A stretch of DNA of 40,372 nt. Source: Lachnospiraceae bacterium (GTDB taxonomy: Bacteria > Bacillota > Clostridia > Lachnospirales > Lachnospiraceae). Position numbers and translations under genes: made by a program. Below are positions 15,769 to 24,720 of this stretch, one piece after another; positions within the stretch are counted from its first letter, which is position 1; each line of letters starts with the position of its first letter. The stretch is taken from assembly GCA_017437065.1 (NCBI GenBank), contig JAFSBX010000102.1, forward strand, positions 1 to 40,372, given 5' to 3'. A model generated the notes under the pieces. That model ran no database searches and was not told the origin of the DNA. It saw only the letters and a list, made by a program, of their open reading frames with translations.

Positions 15769-17370
15769 TTATATTGGTGGTAATTCACCTTCCGGTGTTA
15801 CTTCCTGCACAGCCGGTTGCTGTTGCTCCGGTTGCGGCTGCTGTACCGCATCCGAATTTGCCGGTACATCGGCAGGCTGTGTCGGTTGCTGTACTGTCGG
15901 ATCTGCCGGTGCTGCCGGTGCTCCCGTAAGTGCTGCAACAACTCCTCTTACATGGTCAATATTACTGGTTGCAACTGCTGCCATAACCTGATTATAAATG
16001 TCAGGATTATCCGTTGCAACACCAATTGTTACGCTTCTCGGTGTCATTTTATAACTACTGCTGTTTACCTGTGTTCTGCTTTCTTCCACACCATTTACAG
16101 TAACTACTTTCCATAATTGCGCTTTATAACCGATATGCGCACTCTGTATGGCAGATACATAACCAACAGGCTGTGCCGCATCCGTATAAACTAATTCTGT
16201 ATCCGGATTTGTAACAGACAGAATCTTACTTTCGTAAGTAACCACTCTTCCTGTTTCTCTCGTCTCCACACCATAGATATTAAATGTAATGTGTTTATCC
16301 GGAGTAATAATTCCCTCAATATATATCGGATAATCCAAATTGTTTACAAATTTAAAGTCCTTTCCCGCGGACTCTGCAATCGCAGCATCTGCCGAAGGTT
16401 CTACATAAGTTACAATCATCGAATGATTATGTCTTTCCGTAACTTCTAATTCTGCCTGCAAAACCGCATTGTAAAGCGTTGTTGATACCTGACAGATACC
16501 TCCACCCAGACTTTCTACTACCTTTCCGTTCAAATAAGAACCCGCCGGATAATATCCGTTTTCAACCGAAAATGGTGCAATTGTCTCATATGTAGAAAAT
16601 TCCTCACCCGGATAAAGCGTAATACCGTTAATTAAATTACATCCGTTCGTTACATTTGCACTTCTGGAACTTCCGGATGTAGCAAAGCTGGTGGTACTTG
16701 TACCAAGTATGTCTTTAATTTGTGAAAGCTCCTCGACACTTCCCTCCGGCTCCTTCACTACAACTTCCAGCTCGACTTCTGCCGACTCGTGATTCCATTC
16801 TGTTTCCATAAAAGTAACAAGTCTGGAAACTGATGTCTCCACATCTACACCATAACCGGTCTTTCCATCTACAATTTTAAACACATCATTTTCACGAATA
16901 AGCTTATAGTTTTCCACACCTGCATCATATTTCGTACATTCATCCTCTATTAAAGCGCGGATTGCTTCTTCATCTACAGAAAATGTGATGTCATAAACTT
17001 TATTTTCACGTCTTAAATCTGTAAGAGCTTTATATCTCTGTACAATATTTCCTTCTGTACCCAGAGTAACTGCTTCTTCAGCAATCTCTCTATTTGTCCA
17101 TTCTAAACCGATCTCACCTGCAGTTGTTGTTACCTTATTACCATCTGCAACAATCAGGGTAATTTCCTCATCTTTTAAGGAAGCTACATACTCCTCAATT
17201 GCTGCCTCGGCTTCTTCTGCAGTCATACCGGACAATTCTACTTCATCTGCATAGACTCCTGTTTTTATCGCTCCAGCATCAATGGCTTTTGCTTCTGCTA
17301 CTGTTCCTACAAGCACAGATAACATGATTGCCATCATAAACGCAGCGACACATATAAATTTTTTCTTCAT
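15769..17370 (-). CDS. VanW-domain cell-wall protein
   Basis: 533 residues, exported. A signal peptide (about 1-27) is followed by a peptidoglycan-binding-4 type region (about 30-210) and a VanW domain (about 225-355) with P-G-E-E-F-S-T and G-G-G-I-C-Q-V-S-T-T-L-Y-N-A. A G5-like beta region follows (about 375-455). The tail from about 480 is Pro/Gln/Ala/Val-rich and of low complexity, a probable wall-spanning spacer. Related proteins accompany envelope or vancomycin-resistance genes but their activity is not settled. GAGGA precedes the start. Confidence 0.87.
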   Translation of the reverse strand: MKKKFICVAAFMMAIMLSVLVGTVAEAKAIDAGAIKTGVYADEVELSGMTAEEAEAAIEEYVASLKDEEITLIVADGNKVTTTAGEIGLEWTNREIAEEAVTLGTEGNIVQRYKALTDLRRENKVYDITFSVDEEAIRALIEDECTKYDAGVENYKLIRENDVFKIVDGKTGYGVDVETSVSRLVTFMETEWNHESAEVELEVVVKEPEGSVEELSQIKDILGTSTTSFATSGSSRSANVTNGCNLINGITLYPGEEFSTYETIAPFSVENGYYPAGSYLNGKVVESLGGGICQVSTTLYNAVLQAELEVTERHNHSMIVTYVEPSADAAIAESAGKDFKFVNNLDYPIYIEGIITPDKHITFNIYGVETRETGRVVTYESKILSVTNPDTELVYTDAAQPVGYVSAIQSAHIGYKAQLWKVVTVNGVEESRTQVNSSSYKMTPRSVTIGVATDNPDIYNQVMAAVATSNIDHVRGVVAALTGAPAAPADPTVQQPTQPADVPANSDAVQQPQPEQQQPAVQEVTPEGELPPI

Positions 17371-17415
17371 TATATTTCCTCATTTCTACGCTGCTTTTCA
17401 GGTATCTCAATTTAT

Positions 17416-17444
17416 TCATATTTGAATTAACTAATCAAATATGA
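17416..17444. promoter_or_regulatory. perfect inverted repeat in the vanW-type promoter
   Basis: TCATATTTGA (17416-17425) and TCAAATATGA (17435-17444) are perfect inverse complements with a 9-bp spacer. On the minus strand a TTGATT -35 and ATAAAT -10, 17 nt apart, fall across it. It is probably the operator of the wall-protein promoter. The regulator is not adjacent. Confidence 0.5.
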
Positions 17445-17485
17445 TAAAGTTGGTACTATCATAGCAAGTACTAAAATTGCAACTA

Positions 17486-17515
17486 TGACGGATGAAATAA
17501 TCCGTTTTGTTTTTT
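17486..17515 (+). terminator. intrinsic terminator or attenuator hairpin
   Basis: ACGGAT pairs with ATCCGT around GAAATA and is followed by TTTGTTTTTTT on the plus strand. It lies about 115 nt upstream of the next plus-strand start (17629) with no gene ending before it, so it may attenuate that gene or terminate a short leader transcript. Confidence 0.5.
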
Positions 17516-17628
17516 TGTTGTGCATATTAAACATCATGTTTTGCCGCCTTTCCGTGTACAATACGATTGCTCAATCCGGTATTATTCTAAAACCGGAAAT
17601 TTACTCTTTTATTGAAAGGATATTATAT

Positions 17629-18246
17629 ATGAAATTACCTCTTTTTGCAAGTTTTATAGTCTTTTGTGTATGGGTCTCCTACCAACTGAAACGTCAACGA
17701 ACAAAGGAAGCCCGCCTCGATGATTCCTATTGGGCACGGGAAGCTGCTGCCAACAATACAAGAAAGAAGCCTCTTGACGATGTAGAATACATCACTATCC
17801 CTTTTGATTTTCTCCCCATGCACACGCTTGCGGAGGACAACAAGGTTGCCGAATGTCACCAAATACTTCTTTCATTGCGTGACCAGAAAATCGTTAATCT
17901 TACCGGACTTACGAATACTGACTTGAAGCTTCGCTATGGTGTTGCCAACTTGAATTTTTTAGCAGATTGTGACCAACGATACACTTCTTTGGCGCGCACT
18001 TTGCAAAAATGGGCTTCTCTTTTATACGAAGCCGGCTATACCGACGATGCCAAAACTATATTGGAATTTGCGGTTTCTACCAAAACAGATGTAAGCTCTA
18101 CCTATGCCCTGCTCTCCGATATCTACAAAAAAGAAGGACAGTCTGATAAAATTGAAAGTCTGCTCCAGATTGCAGAAGGCTTAAATTCTGCAATGAAACC
18201 GACTATCGTCCGCATTTTGCAAGAATCCGGTCCATGTAACGACTAG
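17629..18246 (+). CDS. conserved membrane-anchored helical (TPR-like) protein
   Basis: 205 residues from ATG at 17629, chosen because GAAAGGA lies 9 nt upstream and the anchor then starts at the N-terminus; longer in-frame starts at 17485 run through a terminator-like hairpin. One membrane helix (about 4-20) is followed by a basic stretch and then a helical soluble region with repeated aliphatic helices resembling TPR repeats (about 110-200). No enzymatic motif is visible. From memory similar proteins are conserved in Lachnospiraceae but uncharacterised. Its last 44 bp overlap the convergent exonuclease gene. Confidence 0.75.
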   Translation: MKLPLFASFIVFCVWVSYQLKRQRTKEARLDDSYWAREAAANNTRKKPLDDVEYITIPFDFLPMHTLAEDNKVAECHQILLSLRDQKIVNLTGLTNTDLKLRYGVANLNFLADCDQRYTSLARTLQKWASLLYEAGYTDDAKTILEFAVSTKTDVSSTYALLSDIYKKEGQSDKIESLLQIAEGLNSAMKPTIVRILQESGPCND

Positions 18247-18928
18247 CTTCACTTCGAGTCAGCTTATCCACTTCCATGGATAAAATCGGAGACAGGTCAC
18301 CATCCTGCTCTATAGATAGTTTATGCAGCTCAAGCAGACGATATAACCTCTCTTTTTGAGGTTTTGTAATCGGCGTTTCCCGCTTTACCTTATACAGAAG
18401 CGGTGTCGGTTTAAAATCCTCTTCATTGTAAAACTCTTCACACAGCTTTTTATAGAGATTTACCGTTGCTTTGGCATCCGCCATGGCACGGTGAGCTTTG
18501 TGTTCAATCTGATAATGTGAACATAAAAATCCAAGACTTCTGCTCTCTAACTCCGGCAGAAATTTTCTCGCTATTTTCAGCGTATCAATGCCCTGTCTTT
18601 CAAATGTCAGTTTACAATTTACTGCTGTTCTTTTTATAAAAGAAAAATCAAACAGTACGCTGTGTCCCAACAGAATGTCATCTCCTGCAAACTCCAAAAA
18701 ACAAGGAATAATCTCTTCCTTTGGCGGTGCATTTTTCAGCATTTCATCTGTAATTCCCGTCAATTCCACGATACGTTTTTCCAATTTTCTTTCCGGTGCC
18801 ACAAAGGACTGAAAAGACTCCACAATATTGCCGTTTCTTACTTTTACTGCACCGATTTCAATAATTTTGTCTGTTTTGGGATTTAAACCTGTTGTCTCCA
18901 AATCCAAGCATATATAATCTTCTATCAT
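18203..18928 (-). CDS. DnaQ-like DEDDh 3'-5' exonuclease
   Basis: 241 residues. The N-terminal exonuclease domain has Exo I C-L-D-L-E-T-T-G-L, Exo II H-S-V-L-F-D-F-S-F-I, and Exo III H-R-A-M-A-D-A-K-A-T, i.e. the D-E-D-D-h catalytic set. After about residue 175 comes a short tail unrelated to a polymerase, so it is a stand-alone proofreading/repair-type nuclease like those near PolC. It follows nth on the same strand by 22 bp, suggesting a repair pair. Its 3' end overlaps a convergent gene by 44 bp. Confidence 0.88.
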   Translation of the reverse strand: MIEDYICLDLETTGLNPKTDKIIEIGAVKVRNGNIVESFQSFVAPERKLEKRIVELTGITDEMLKNAPPKEEIIPCFLEFAGDDILLGHSVLFDFSFIKRTAVNCKLTFERQGIDTLKIARKFLPELESRSLGFLCSHYQIEHKAHRAMADAKATVNLYKKLCEEFYNEEDFKPTPLLYKVKRETPITKPQKERLYRLLELHKLSIEQDGDLSPILSMEVDKLTRSEASRYMDRILAKCGR

Positions 18929-18950
18929 TTTCCCGTACTCTCTTTAACCT

Positions 18951-19658
18951 TTATGCCTTTTTCGTTCTGTTTCCCTTGTCTTTCTTCGACTTATCGGCCG
19001 TTTTCATCCGCTTTTGGTAATCTGCACACTGTTCCGTCAGGAAACACTCTTCACATTTCGGTGTGGGTGCTTTGCAAATCTGCCTTCCCAGCGTAATAAT
19101 CTGGATATTGTACAAAATCCAGTGTTCCTTTGGCAGCACTTTCATTAACTCATATTCTACCTTTACCGGATCATCTTCCCTCGTAAGCCCCAATTTTTTG
19201 GATATACGTTTTACATGAGTATCTACCACGACACTCGGCTCATGATAAATATTACCTCTGATAACATTGGCAGTCTTCCTGCCAACACCTGCAAGGGAAG
19301 TGAGCTGTTCTATTTCTCTTGGCACTTCTCCGCCGAATTTGTCCCGAAGGTCTTTACAGCAGGCAATAATATTTTTGGCCTTATTGTGATAAAATCCGGT
19401 AGGGCGGATGTCCTGTTCCAGTTCCTTTAAATCTGCCTCTGCAAAATCGTTCACGGACTGATATTTTTGAAACAAATCCTTTGTCACGATATTGACACGC
19501 GCATCCGTACATTGAGCACTTAAAATAGTGGCAATTAAAAGCTGCCATGCATTTTCATGATTCAGATAACACACATATTCCGTTCCATAATGCATATCCA
19601 GTAAATCCAGTATTTCCTGCGTTCTTTTACTTTTCGCGGATTTTGTTTCTCCTGCCAT
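18951..19658 (-). CDS. nth: endonuclease III (DNA glycosylase/AP lyase)
   Basis: 235 residues from ATG at 19658 (GGAAGGG just upstream; a longer form from 19688 is possible). It removes oxidised pyrimidines in base excision repair. Visible: helix-hairpin-helix L-T-S-L-A-G-V-G-R-K-T-A-N-V-I with the catalytic Lys; the Asp in V-V-D-T-H-V-K-R; and the [4Fe-4S] cysteines spaced C-x6-C-x2-C-x5-C near the end. A lysine-rich tail follows. Same strand as the radical SAM gene, 44 bp away. Confidence 0.95.
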   Translation of the reverse strand: MAGETKSAKSKRTQEILDLLDMHYGTEYVCYLNHENAWQLLIATILSAQCTDARVNIVTKDLFQKYQSVNDFAEADLKELEQDIRPTGFYHNKAKNIIACCKDLRDKFGGEVPREIEQLTSLAGVGRKTANVIRGNIYHEPSVVVDTHVKRISKKLGLTREDDPVKVEYELMKVLPKEHWILYNIQIITLGRQICKAPTPKCEECFLTEQCADYQKRMKTADKSKKDKGNRTKKA

Positions 19659-19702
19659 ACCAATCCCTTCCTTTCTCCGAACCTGCATATTTCCTTTGGT
19701 TA

Positions 19703-21499
19703 CTACTCTTCTACCACATAAAATGCTGCTTCTGCATTCAACGGATTTCTCTTCTGATAATCAAATAACACCAGCACTCTTTTTTCTGTCTCCGTTTTAC
19801 AGTTGTATACCTTGTTATCCCCCGGCTGTGCCACGTATTCCAGAATTTTTTCTCCATTCTCCAACCAGACCGGATATACAAACGGCTCCATATGTGTCAT
19901 TTTAGAAGTCTGTTTGGAATTATATCCTTCATATCCCTTCAAATAGCAAGGATTTTCCTCTTCGTTCCTGTAAAAATTCCTGATACGTTCTTTCTCAGGT
20001 TCTTTCTCTCCCGCAAAAGAAGGACGGCTTTTCAGATTTTCCCTTAAATACATGTCAAAAGTTAAAAGCTCTTTATACAAATCTTCATGCATCTTGTCCA
20101 CACTGCATGCAAAGCCAAGCAAAACCTCATACCGATAGGCTCTTGCAGGGCTATTCGTAAAGTACCCTTTTTCCTCATAATAATCCGCCAGTCTCTCGAA
20201 CATGGCAAAAGGATGTGGAAAAGTCTTCTCCAAAACCGAAAGTGTGTGGGTAAACTGATTGCTGTTATAGTAAATTTCCACCATTTCTTCAATACGCTTT
20301 AAGCGAAGTACTTCCGTATAAGACAGCCACTTTGAGTATAACACTTCATAGGGCGGTTTTTCTGTGTAAAATATACCATATTCTTTTGCCATGGTATGCA
20401 TACGGGAACCTTTCAATACTTTTAAAAATCCAAGCTGAAGCTGATTCGGTCTTAATTCGTACACATCATTAAAGGATTTCACAAAGCTGTCATAATCTTC
20501 ATAAGGCAACCCCGCAATTAAATCCAAATGTTGATGAATATTCTTTCCACTACTGATTTTCTCCACAACCGCTTTCAAATGCCCGAAATCCGTAAAACGG
20601 TTTATTTCCTTTAACGTTACCGGATTGGTAGACTGCACCCCAATTTCCAACTGCACCAATCCCGGTCGCATTTTATTCAATAATGCAATCTCTTCCTCAT
20701 TTAAAATGTCACCTTCCACTTCAAAATGAAAGTTTGTCACGCCATTATCATGCTCGTGAATATACTTCCAGATTTCTAAGGCATGATTATGATTGCAGTT
20801 GAACGTCCTGTCAATAAACTTCACTTGGGATACCTGTCTGTCCAAAAAGAACTGTAATTCCTTTTTCACAATTTCAAGATTCCGCAGACGCACTTTCTTA
20901 TCAATGGAAGACAGACAGTAACTACAGCGATAAGGACAACCTCTGGAGGACTCATAATAAATAATCCTATTTTTAAACTGCTCCATATCCTCATACAGAA
21001 ACGGAAGCGTACTAATATCCGTAAGCTCCCTTTCCCCTGTCTTTCCATCTGCAAGCAATAGTCCTTTAATCTCTTTGATATCCTTTAAATCTGTAAGGTT
21101 TCCATTCTTGTTTACATAATACTCAAGCAACTCTTTAAATGTCTGCTCACCTTCACCTACCATAATTCCTGTCACCGACGGATATTGCTTTAAAATATCT
21201 TCTCCACAAAAAGAAACCTCCGGTCCTCCCAGCCATATCGGCACTCCGGGCAAAATTTTTGGTATTTCTCCCAACAACTCCTGTATCACATTCCAGTTCC
21301 ATATATAACAGGAAAAAGCAATCACATCCGGTTTCTTACCATAAATCCCCGCTAAAATATGCTCCATCCGCTGATTTATCGTATATTCCGCAATTTCGAT
21401 ATGCTGCTCCAAATCCTTCCCCACATATGCCCGCAAGCTATATATTGCCGGATTCGAATGTATATATTTGGCGTTCACCGCTGTCAATAAAAATTTCAT
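19703..21499 (-). CDS. B12-binding-domain radical SAM protein (DUF4080 type)
   Basis: 598 residues. N-terminal cobalamin-binding-like domain (about 1-140), then a radical SAM core with the cluster motif S-R-G-C-P-Y-R-C-S-Y-C (C-x3-C-x2-C) near residue 190, then a C-terminal DUF4080 region (from about 370). It opens M-K-F-L-L-T-A-V-N-A-K-Y-I-H-S-N-P, a hallmark of this uncharacterised family. The B12-binding domain lacks the classic D-x-H-x-x-G, so cofactor use is uncertain. Substrate unknown. Between galK and nth in a same-strand run. Confidence 0.87.
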   Translation of the reverse strand: MKFLLTAVNAKYIHSNPAIYSLRAYVGKDLEQHIEIAEYTINQRMEHILAGIYGKKPDVIAFSCYIWNWNVIQELLGEIPKILPGVPIWLGGPEVSFCGEDILKQYPSVTGIMVGEGEQTFKELLEYYVNKNGNLTDLKDIKEIKGLLLADGKTGERELTDISTLPFLYEDMEQFKNRIIYYESSRGCPYRCSYCLSSIDKKVRLRNLEIVKKELQFFLDRQVSQVKFIDRTFNCNHNHALEIWKYIHEHDNGVTNFHFEVEGDILNEEEIALLNKMRPGLVQLEIGVQSTNPVTLKEINRFTDFGHLKAVVEKISSGKNIHQHLDLIAGLPYEDYDSFVKSFNDVYELRPNQLQLGFLKVLKGSRMHTMAKEYGIFYTEKPPYEVLYSKWLSYTEVLRLKRIEEMVEIYYNSNQFTHTLSVLEKTFPHPFAMFERLADYYEEKGYFTNSPARAYRYEVLLGFACSVDKMHEDLYKELLTFDMYLRENLKSRPSFAGEKEPEKERIRNFYRNEEENPCYLKGYEGYNSKQTSKMTHMEPFVYPVWLENGEKILEYVAQPGDNKVYNCKTETEKRVLVLFDYQKRNPLNAEAAFYVVEE

Positions 21500-21524
21500 G
21501 CTGCATCATGCCTTTCCTTAATCC

Positions 21525-22688
21525 TTATAAAACAACCGGACCTTCACCGATCTCCACTACATAAAAATCTGCCGCATAACCGATTTTTTCTTTATAAGCA
21601 GCTCCTACTTTTTCAATAAATGTGTCGATTGCATCTTCTTTTACGATACTTACCGTGCAGCCACCAAAACCTGCACCTGTCATTCTGGAACCGATAACAC
21701 CTTCAATCTTCCATGCTTCTTCTACCAGAGTATCCAGTTCCTCTCCCGTTACTTCATAATCATCGCGAAGTGAAACATGGGATTCGTTCATTAACTGTCC
21801 AAACAACGCCACATCATTATTTTTCAGTGCCTCAACAGCTTTCATAGTTCTCTGATTTTCATACACAGCATGTTTTGCACGTTTACATCTTACTTCATCC
21901 TTAATGGCAGCCTTATAAACCTCAAACTGCTCCTCATTCAAATCCCCCAATGTATTAATGCCGATTGCCTGCCTGATTTCTTCCAGTGCAGTCTCACATT
22001 CACTTCTTCTCTCGTTGTACTTGGAATCTCCAAGTCCACGCTTTTTATTACTGCATGAAATAACAATTTTTGCATTTTCCAACTTTATCGGTGCATATGT
22101 ATAGGATAAATTCGCTGTATCAAGGAAAATTGCATTATCTTTTTTACCCATTGCGATGGCAAACTGGTCCATAATTCCGCAATTTACCCCATTAAAATTG
22201 TTTTCGGAAAATTGTCCGATTAACGCTAAATCCTGATTTGTTACATTAAAACCGAAAAAGTCTTTTAAAATAAATCCTGTCAGAACTTCTACGGATGCAG
22301 AAGAGGATAAACCTGAGCCATTCGGAATATTTCCGTTTAAAAGCAAGTCCATTCCACAAGGAATTTCAAATCCCTTTTCACCAAATGCCCACATAATTCC
22401 TTTCGGATAATTAGTCCATTCTGCTTCTTTTTCCGGTTTTAAATTTTCAATATCGGATTCGATAATTCCAAGCTTTTCAAAATTCATGGAGTAAAATCTA
22501 AGCTTTTTATCATTTCTTTTTCTTGCCACACCATATGTACCGATTGTCAATGCGCACGGAAATACATGTCCGCCATTATAGTCCGTATGCTCTCCAATCA
22601 AATTTACCCGTCCCGGTGCAAAATACACTTTTGCTCCTTCACTATCTCCAAACACTTCCGCAAATTTTTCAAGTACAATATTTTTCAT
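21525..22688 (-). CDS. galK: galactokinase
   Basis: 387 residues from ATG at 22688 (an upstream ATG at 22706 is closer to no ribosome site; GGAAGGTGG lies between). A GHMP kinase that phosphorylates galactose to galactose-1-phosphate in the Leloir pathway. Motifs: G-R-V-N-L-I-G-E-H-T-D-Y-N-G-G (galactose signature), the ATP loop G-S-G-L-S-S-S-A-S, and G-A-G-F-G-G-C. Other gal genes are not in the window; it follows the spermidine-synthase-like gene by 29 bp. Confidence 0.95.
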   Translation of the reverse strand: MKNIVLEKFAEVFGDSEGAKVYFAPGRVNLIGEHTDYNGGHVFPCALTIGTYGVARKRNDKKLRFYSMNFEKLGIIESDIENLKPEKEAEWTNYPKGIMWAFGEKGFEIPCGMDLLLNGNIPNGSGLSSSASVEVLTGFILKDFFGFNVTNQDLALIGQFSENNFNGVNCGIMDQFAIAMGKKDNAIFLDTANLSYTYAPIKLENAKIVISCSNKKRGLGDSKYNERRSECETALEEIRQAIGINTLGDLNEEQFEVYKAAIKDEVRCKRAKHAVYENQRTMKAVEALKNNDVALFGQLMNESHVSLRDDYEVTGEELDTLVEEAWKIEGVIGSRMTGAGFGGCTVSIVKEDAIDTFIEKVGAAYKEKIGYAADFYVVEIGEGPVVL

Positions 22689-22717
22689 CACACTTCCACC
22701 TTCCATATTTTTTTACT

Positions 22718-24217
22718 TTATTCCCAATTTCTCACTGCATCAGAATAATACTGAATTAATGCCGGTTTCGATAATCTGTTAATTTCCACATTTTCGATTT
22801 TTTCATCTTTTCCAAAAGAAAATAATGCTGCCACATTATCATTATTCAAATATCTCGTCTCTACCGTGATGTCAAATTCATCATCCAGTTCCTTTTTCGA
22901 AGCCATATTAAATCCCCAGTCTCCAAACGCCGGAACCTGTAAATGATATGGTTTTACAAAAAAGCCTTCACTTTCCAGCGTTTCGTTTATACACCAAAAA
23001 GCCTTAGTTGCATAATAAGGGCTGGTAGACTGCACCGTAAGTATGCCGTCTTCCGTAAGAGAATTACTGCATAACCGATAAAAAATATTCGTATACAGCT
23101 TATTTAATGACTCATTATTCGGGTCCGGTAAATCTACTAAAATTACATCAAATAATTGTTGATTATCTTCCAAAAATTTATAGGCGTCCTGTGTCACTAT
23201 GGTAAGTCTGTCATTTTCCAGTGCATTTTCATTTAATGCTGTTATATTTTTATTTTCGGTACAGAGTTTTATCATTTCCTCATCTAAATCCACCAGTGTA
23301 ATTCGGGTGTCTTCATATTTCAGTAATTCTCTTACTGCTAAGCCATCTCCACCGCCAAGCACAAGCACATTATCTTTGTTTTCTGCCTTGGACATAGGCA
23401 CATGCACTAATGCTTCATGGTATCTGTATTCATCCATAGACGAAAACTGAATATTTCCATCAATATAAAGTCTTAAATCATCTCTGTGCTTTGTCATTAC
23501 AATATGCTGATACTTCGTTTGTTCCGATAGTATAACTTTATCTCTGTAAAGTCCGCCTTCAATAGAAGATGATAGATTTTCCGAAAACAACATCCCGCAT
23601 AACATAACTACAAAGAGTACTGCAGTAACGAGTTTAAATGTTTTTGCTTTTTTAATCCGATTCGTAAATTTATAAATAATCAGCATTGCCGCTACAAGGT
23701 TCATCGTTCCCGTTAAAAATGCCGTGGCAAAATAGCCAAGCTGTGGCAACAATAAAAGTGGAAACGCAATAGAACCAACCAAACCTCCGATGTAGTCAAA
23801 ACTAAAAATTGACGATAATGTAACTCGAAGATTTTCTTCATCATTTTCAATAATTCTGGTTAAAATCGGTATTTCCAGCCCTACAAAAGTTCCTATAACA
23901 ATAATCTCTGCATACATTACTAACTGGTATGTTTCCAGATATAGATTAGCCATAAAAAGCAGTAAGGAGCTTACTCCACCAATTACCCCGACTCCGATTT
24001 CCACAACAACAAACCAGTCAAACAAATTTTTCTTTAAATATTTGGAAAGATACGAACCAAGCCCCATTGCTGACATATAAAGTCCGATTGTCACTGAATA
24101 CTGTAATGTGCTGTCTCCTACCAAATAGGAACTTACTGCGCTTATAATTAGTTCATAACAAATGGAACACCCTGAAATAATCAGGGTGGTCAACATTAAC
24201 AGTTTGTAATTTTTCAT
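22718..24217 (-). CDS. membrane-fused spermidine-synthase-like protein
   Basis: 499 residues. The first 220 or so form about seven membrane helices, followed by a spermidine-synthase-type methyltransferase fold (about 235-450). The SAM/dcSAM loop reads L-G-G-G-D-G-L-A-V-R and the acidic ligand V-D-L-D-E-E. The active-site loop reads V-D-L-P-D-P-N-N instead of the usual D-S-T/S-D-P, a variant typical of these membrane forms, so the acceptor may not be putrescine. Its ATG shares the A of the DUF350 stop (TAATG at 24217). With DUF350 and DUF4178 it makes a recurrent three-gene module. Confidence 0.87.
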   Translation of the reverse strand: MKNYKLLMLTTLIISGCSICYELIISAVSSYLVGDSTLQYSVTIGLYMSAMGLGSYLSKYLKKNLFDWFVVVEIGVGVIGGVSSLLLFMANLYLETYQLVMYAEIIVIGTFVGLEIPILTRIIENDEENLRVTLSSIFSFDYIGGLVGSIAFPLLLLPQLGYFATAFLTGTMNLVAAMLIIYKFTNRIKKAKTFKLVTAVLFVVMLCGMLFSENLSSSIEGGLYRDKVILSEQTKYQHIVMTKHRDDLRLYIDGNIQFSSMDEYRYHEALVHVPMSKAENKDNVLVLGGGDGLAVRELLKYEDTRITLVDLDEEMIKLCTENKNITALNENALENDRLTIVTQDAYKFLEDNQQLFDVILVDLPDPNNESLNKLYTNIFYRLCSNSLTEDGILTVQSTSPYYATKAFWCINETLESEGFFVKPYHLQVPAFGDWGFNMASKKELDDEFDITVETRYLNNDNVAALFSFGKDEKIENVEINRLSKPALIQYYSDAVRNWE

Positions 24218-24648
24218 TAATAAATCACTCCACTAATTACAGCAGCAAGACCTACAAATATACCAAATACCATAATACCTGCAGCCGTATTTCCTTTACC
24301 AATCTCTTCATTCAAATTATATTTCTTGTTAAACAGGTTCACAACTACATAACCGATCATGAAGAAAACAACACCTACGATAAAGTAAATTACGCTGCCG
24401 GCAATGCCTTCTGCCAAGGATTCTTCCACCATATCTGTTACCGGTGACATGATTGCAGAACGTAAAATAACTCCAATTCCGATAAAGGAACCGGCGCTCA
24501 GCCAGCCAACTGCTGTATTTCCTTTTTTTATTTCCGTTGGGAAATGACAGGGTACAATTAAGTCGATTAAAAAGTTTCCAAGCATCATAAGTACGATTCC
24601 AAGTACTGAATAAATTGCAACATTCATAATATCTAATAATAATTCCAT
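24217..24648 (-). CDS. DUF350 membrane protein
   Basis: 143 residues from ATG at 24648, with AGAGGAG 7 nt upstream. Four membrane helices in two similar halves, each ending in a G-N-T-A-(V/A)-G motif (K-K-G-N-T-A-V-G-W and G-K-G-N-T-A-A-G-I), the signature of DUF350 (YjfL-like). Function unknown. It lies between DUF4178 and the spermidine-synthase-like gene, sharing one base with the latter. Confidence 0.87.
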   Translation of the reverse strand: MELLLDIMNVAIYSVLGIVLMMLGNFLIDLIVPCHFPTEIKKGNTAVGWLSAGSFIGIGVILRSAIMSPVTDMVEESLAEGIAGSVIYFIVGVVFFMIGYVVVNLFNKKYNLNEEIGKGNTAAGIMVFGIFVGLAAVISGVIY

Positions 24649-24720
24649 TGTTTTTCTCCTCTTCATTTAAACATTTTTATTGATCATAAACTAATTAATT
24701 AACCTTCCGTTACAATAAGT

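Noticed and set aside
15731-16116. Cys/Ser-rich and Arg-rich open frames opposite the VanW gene
   Set aside because: They are antisense shadows of the Pro/Gln-rich tail of the wall protein.
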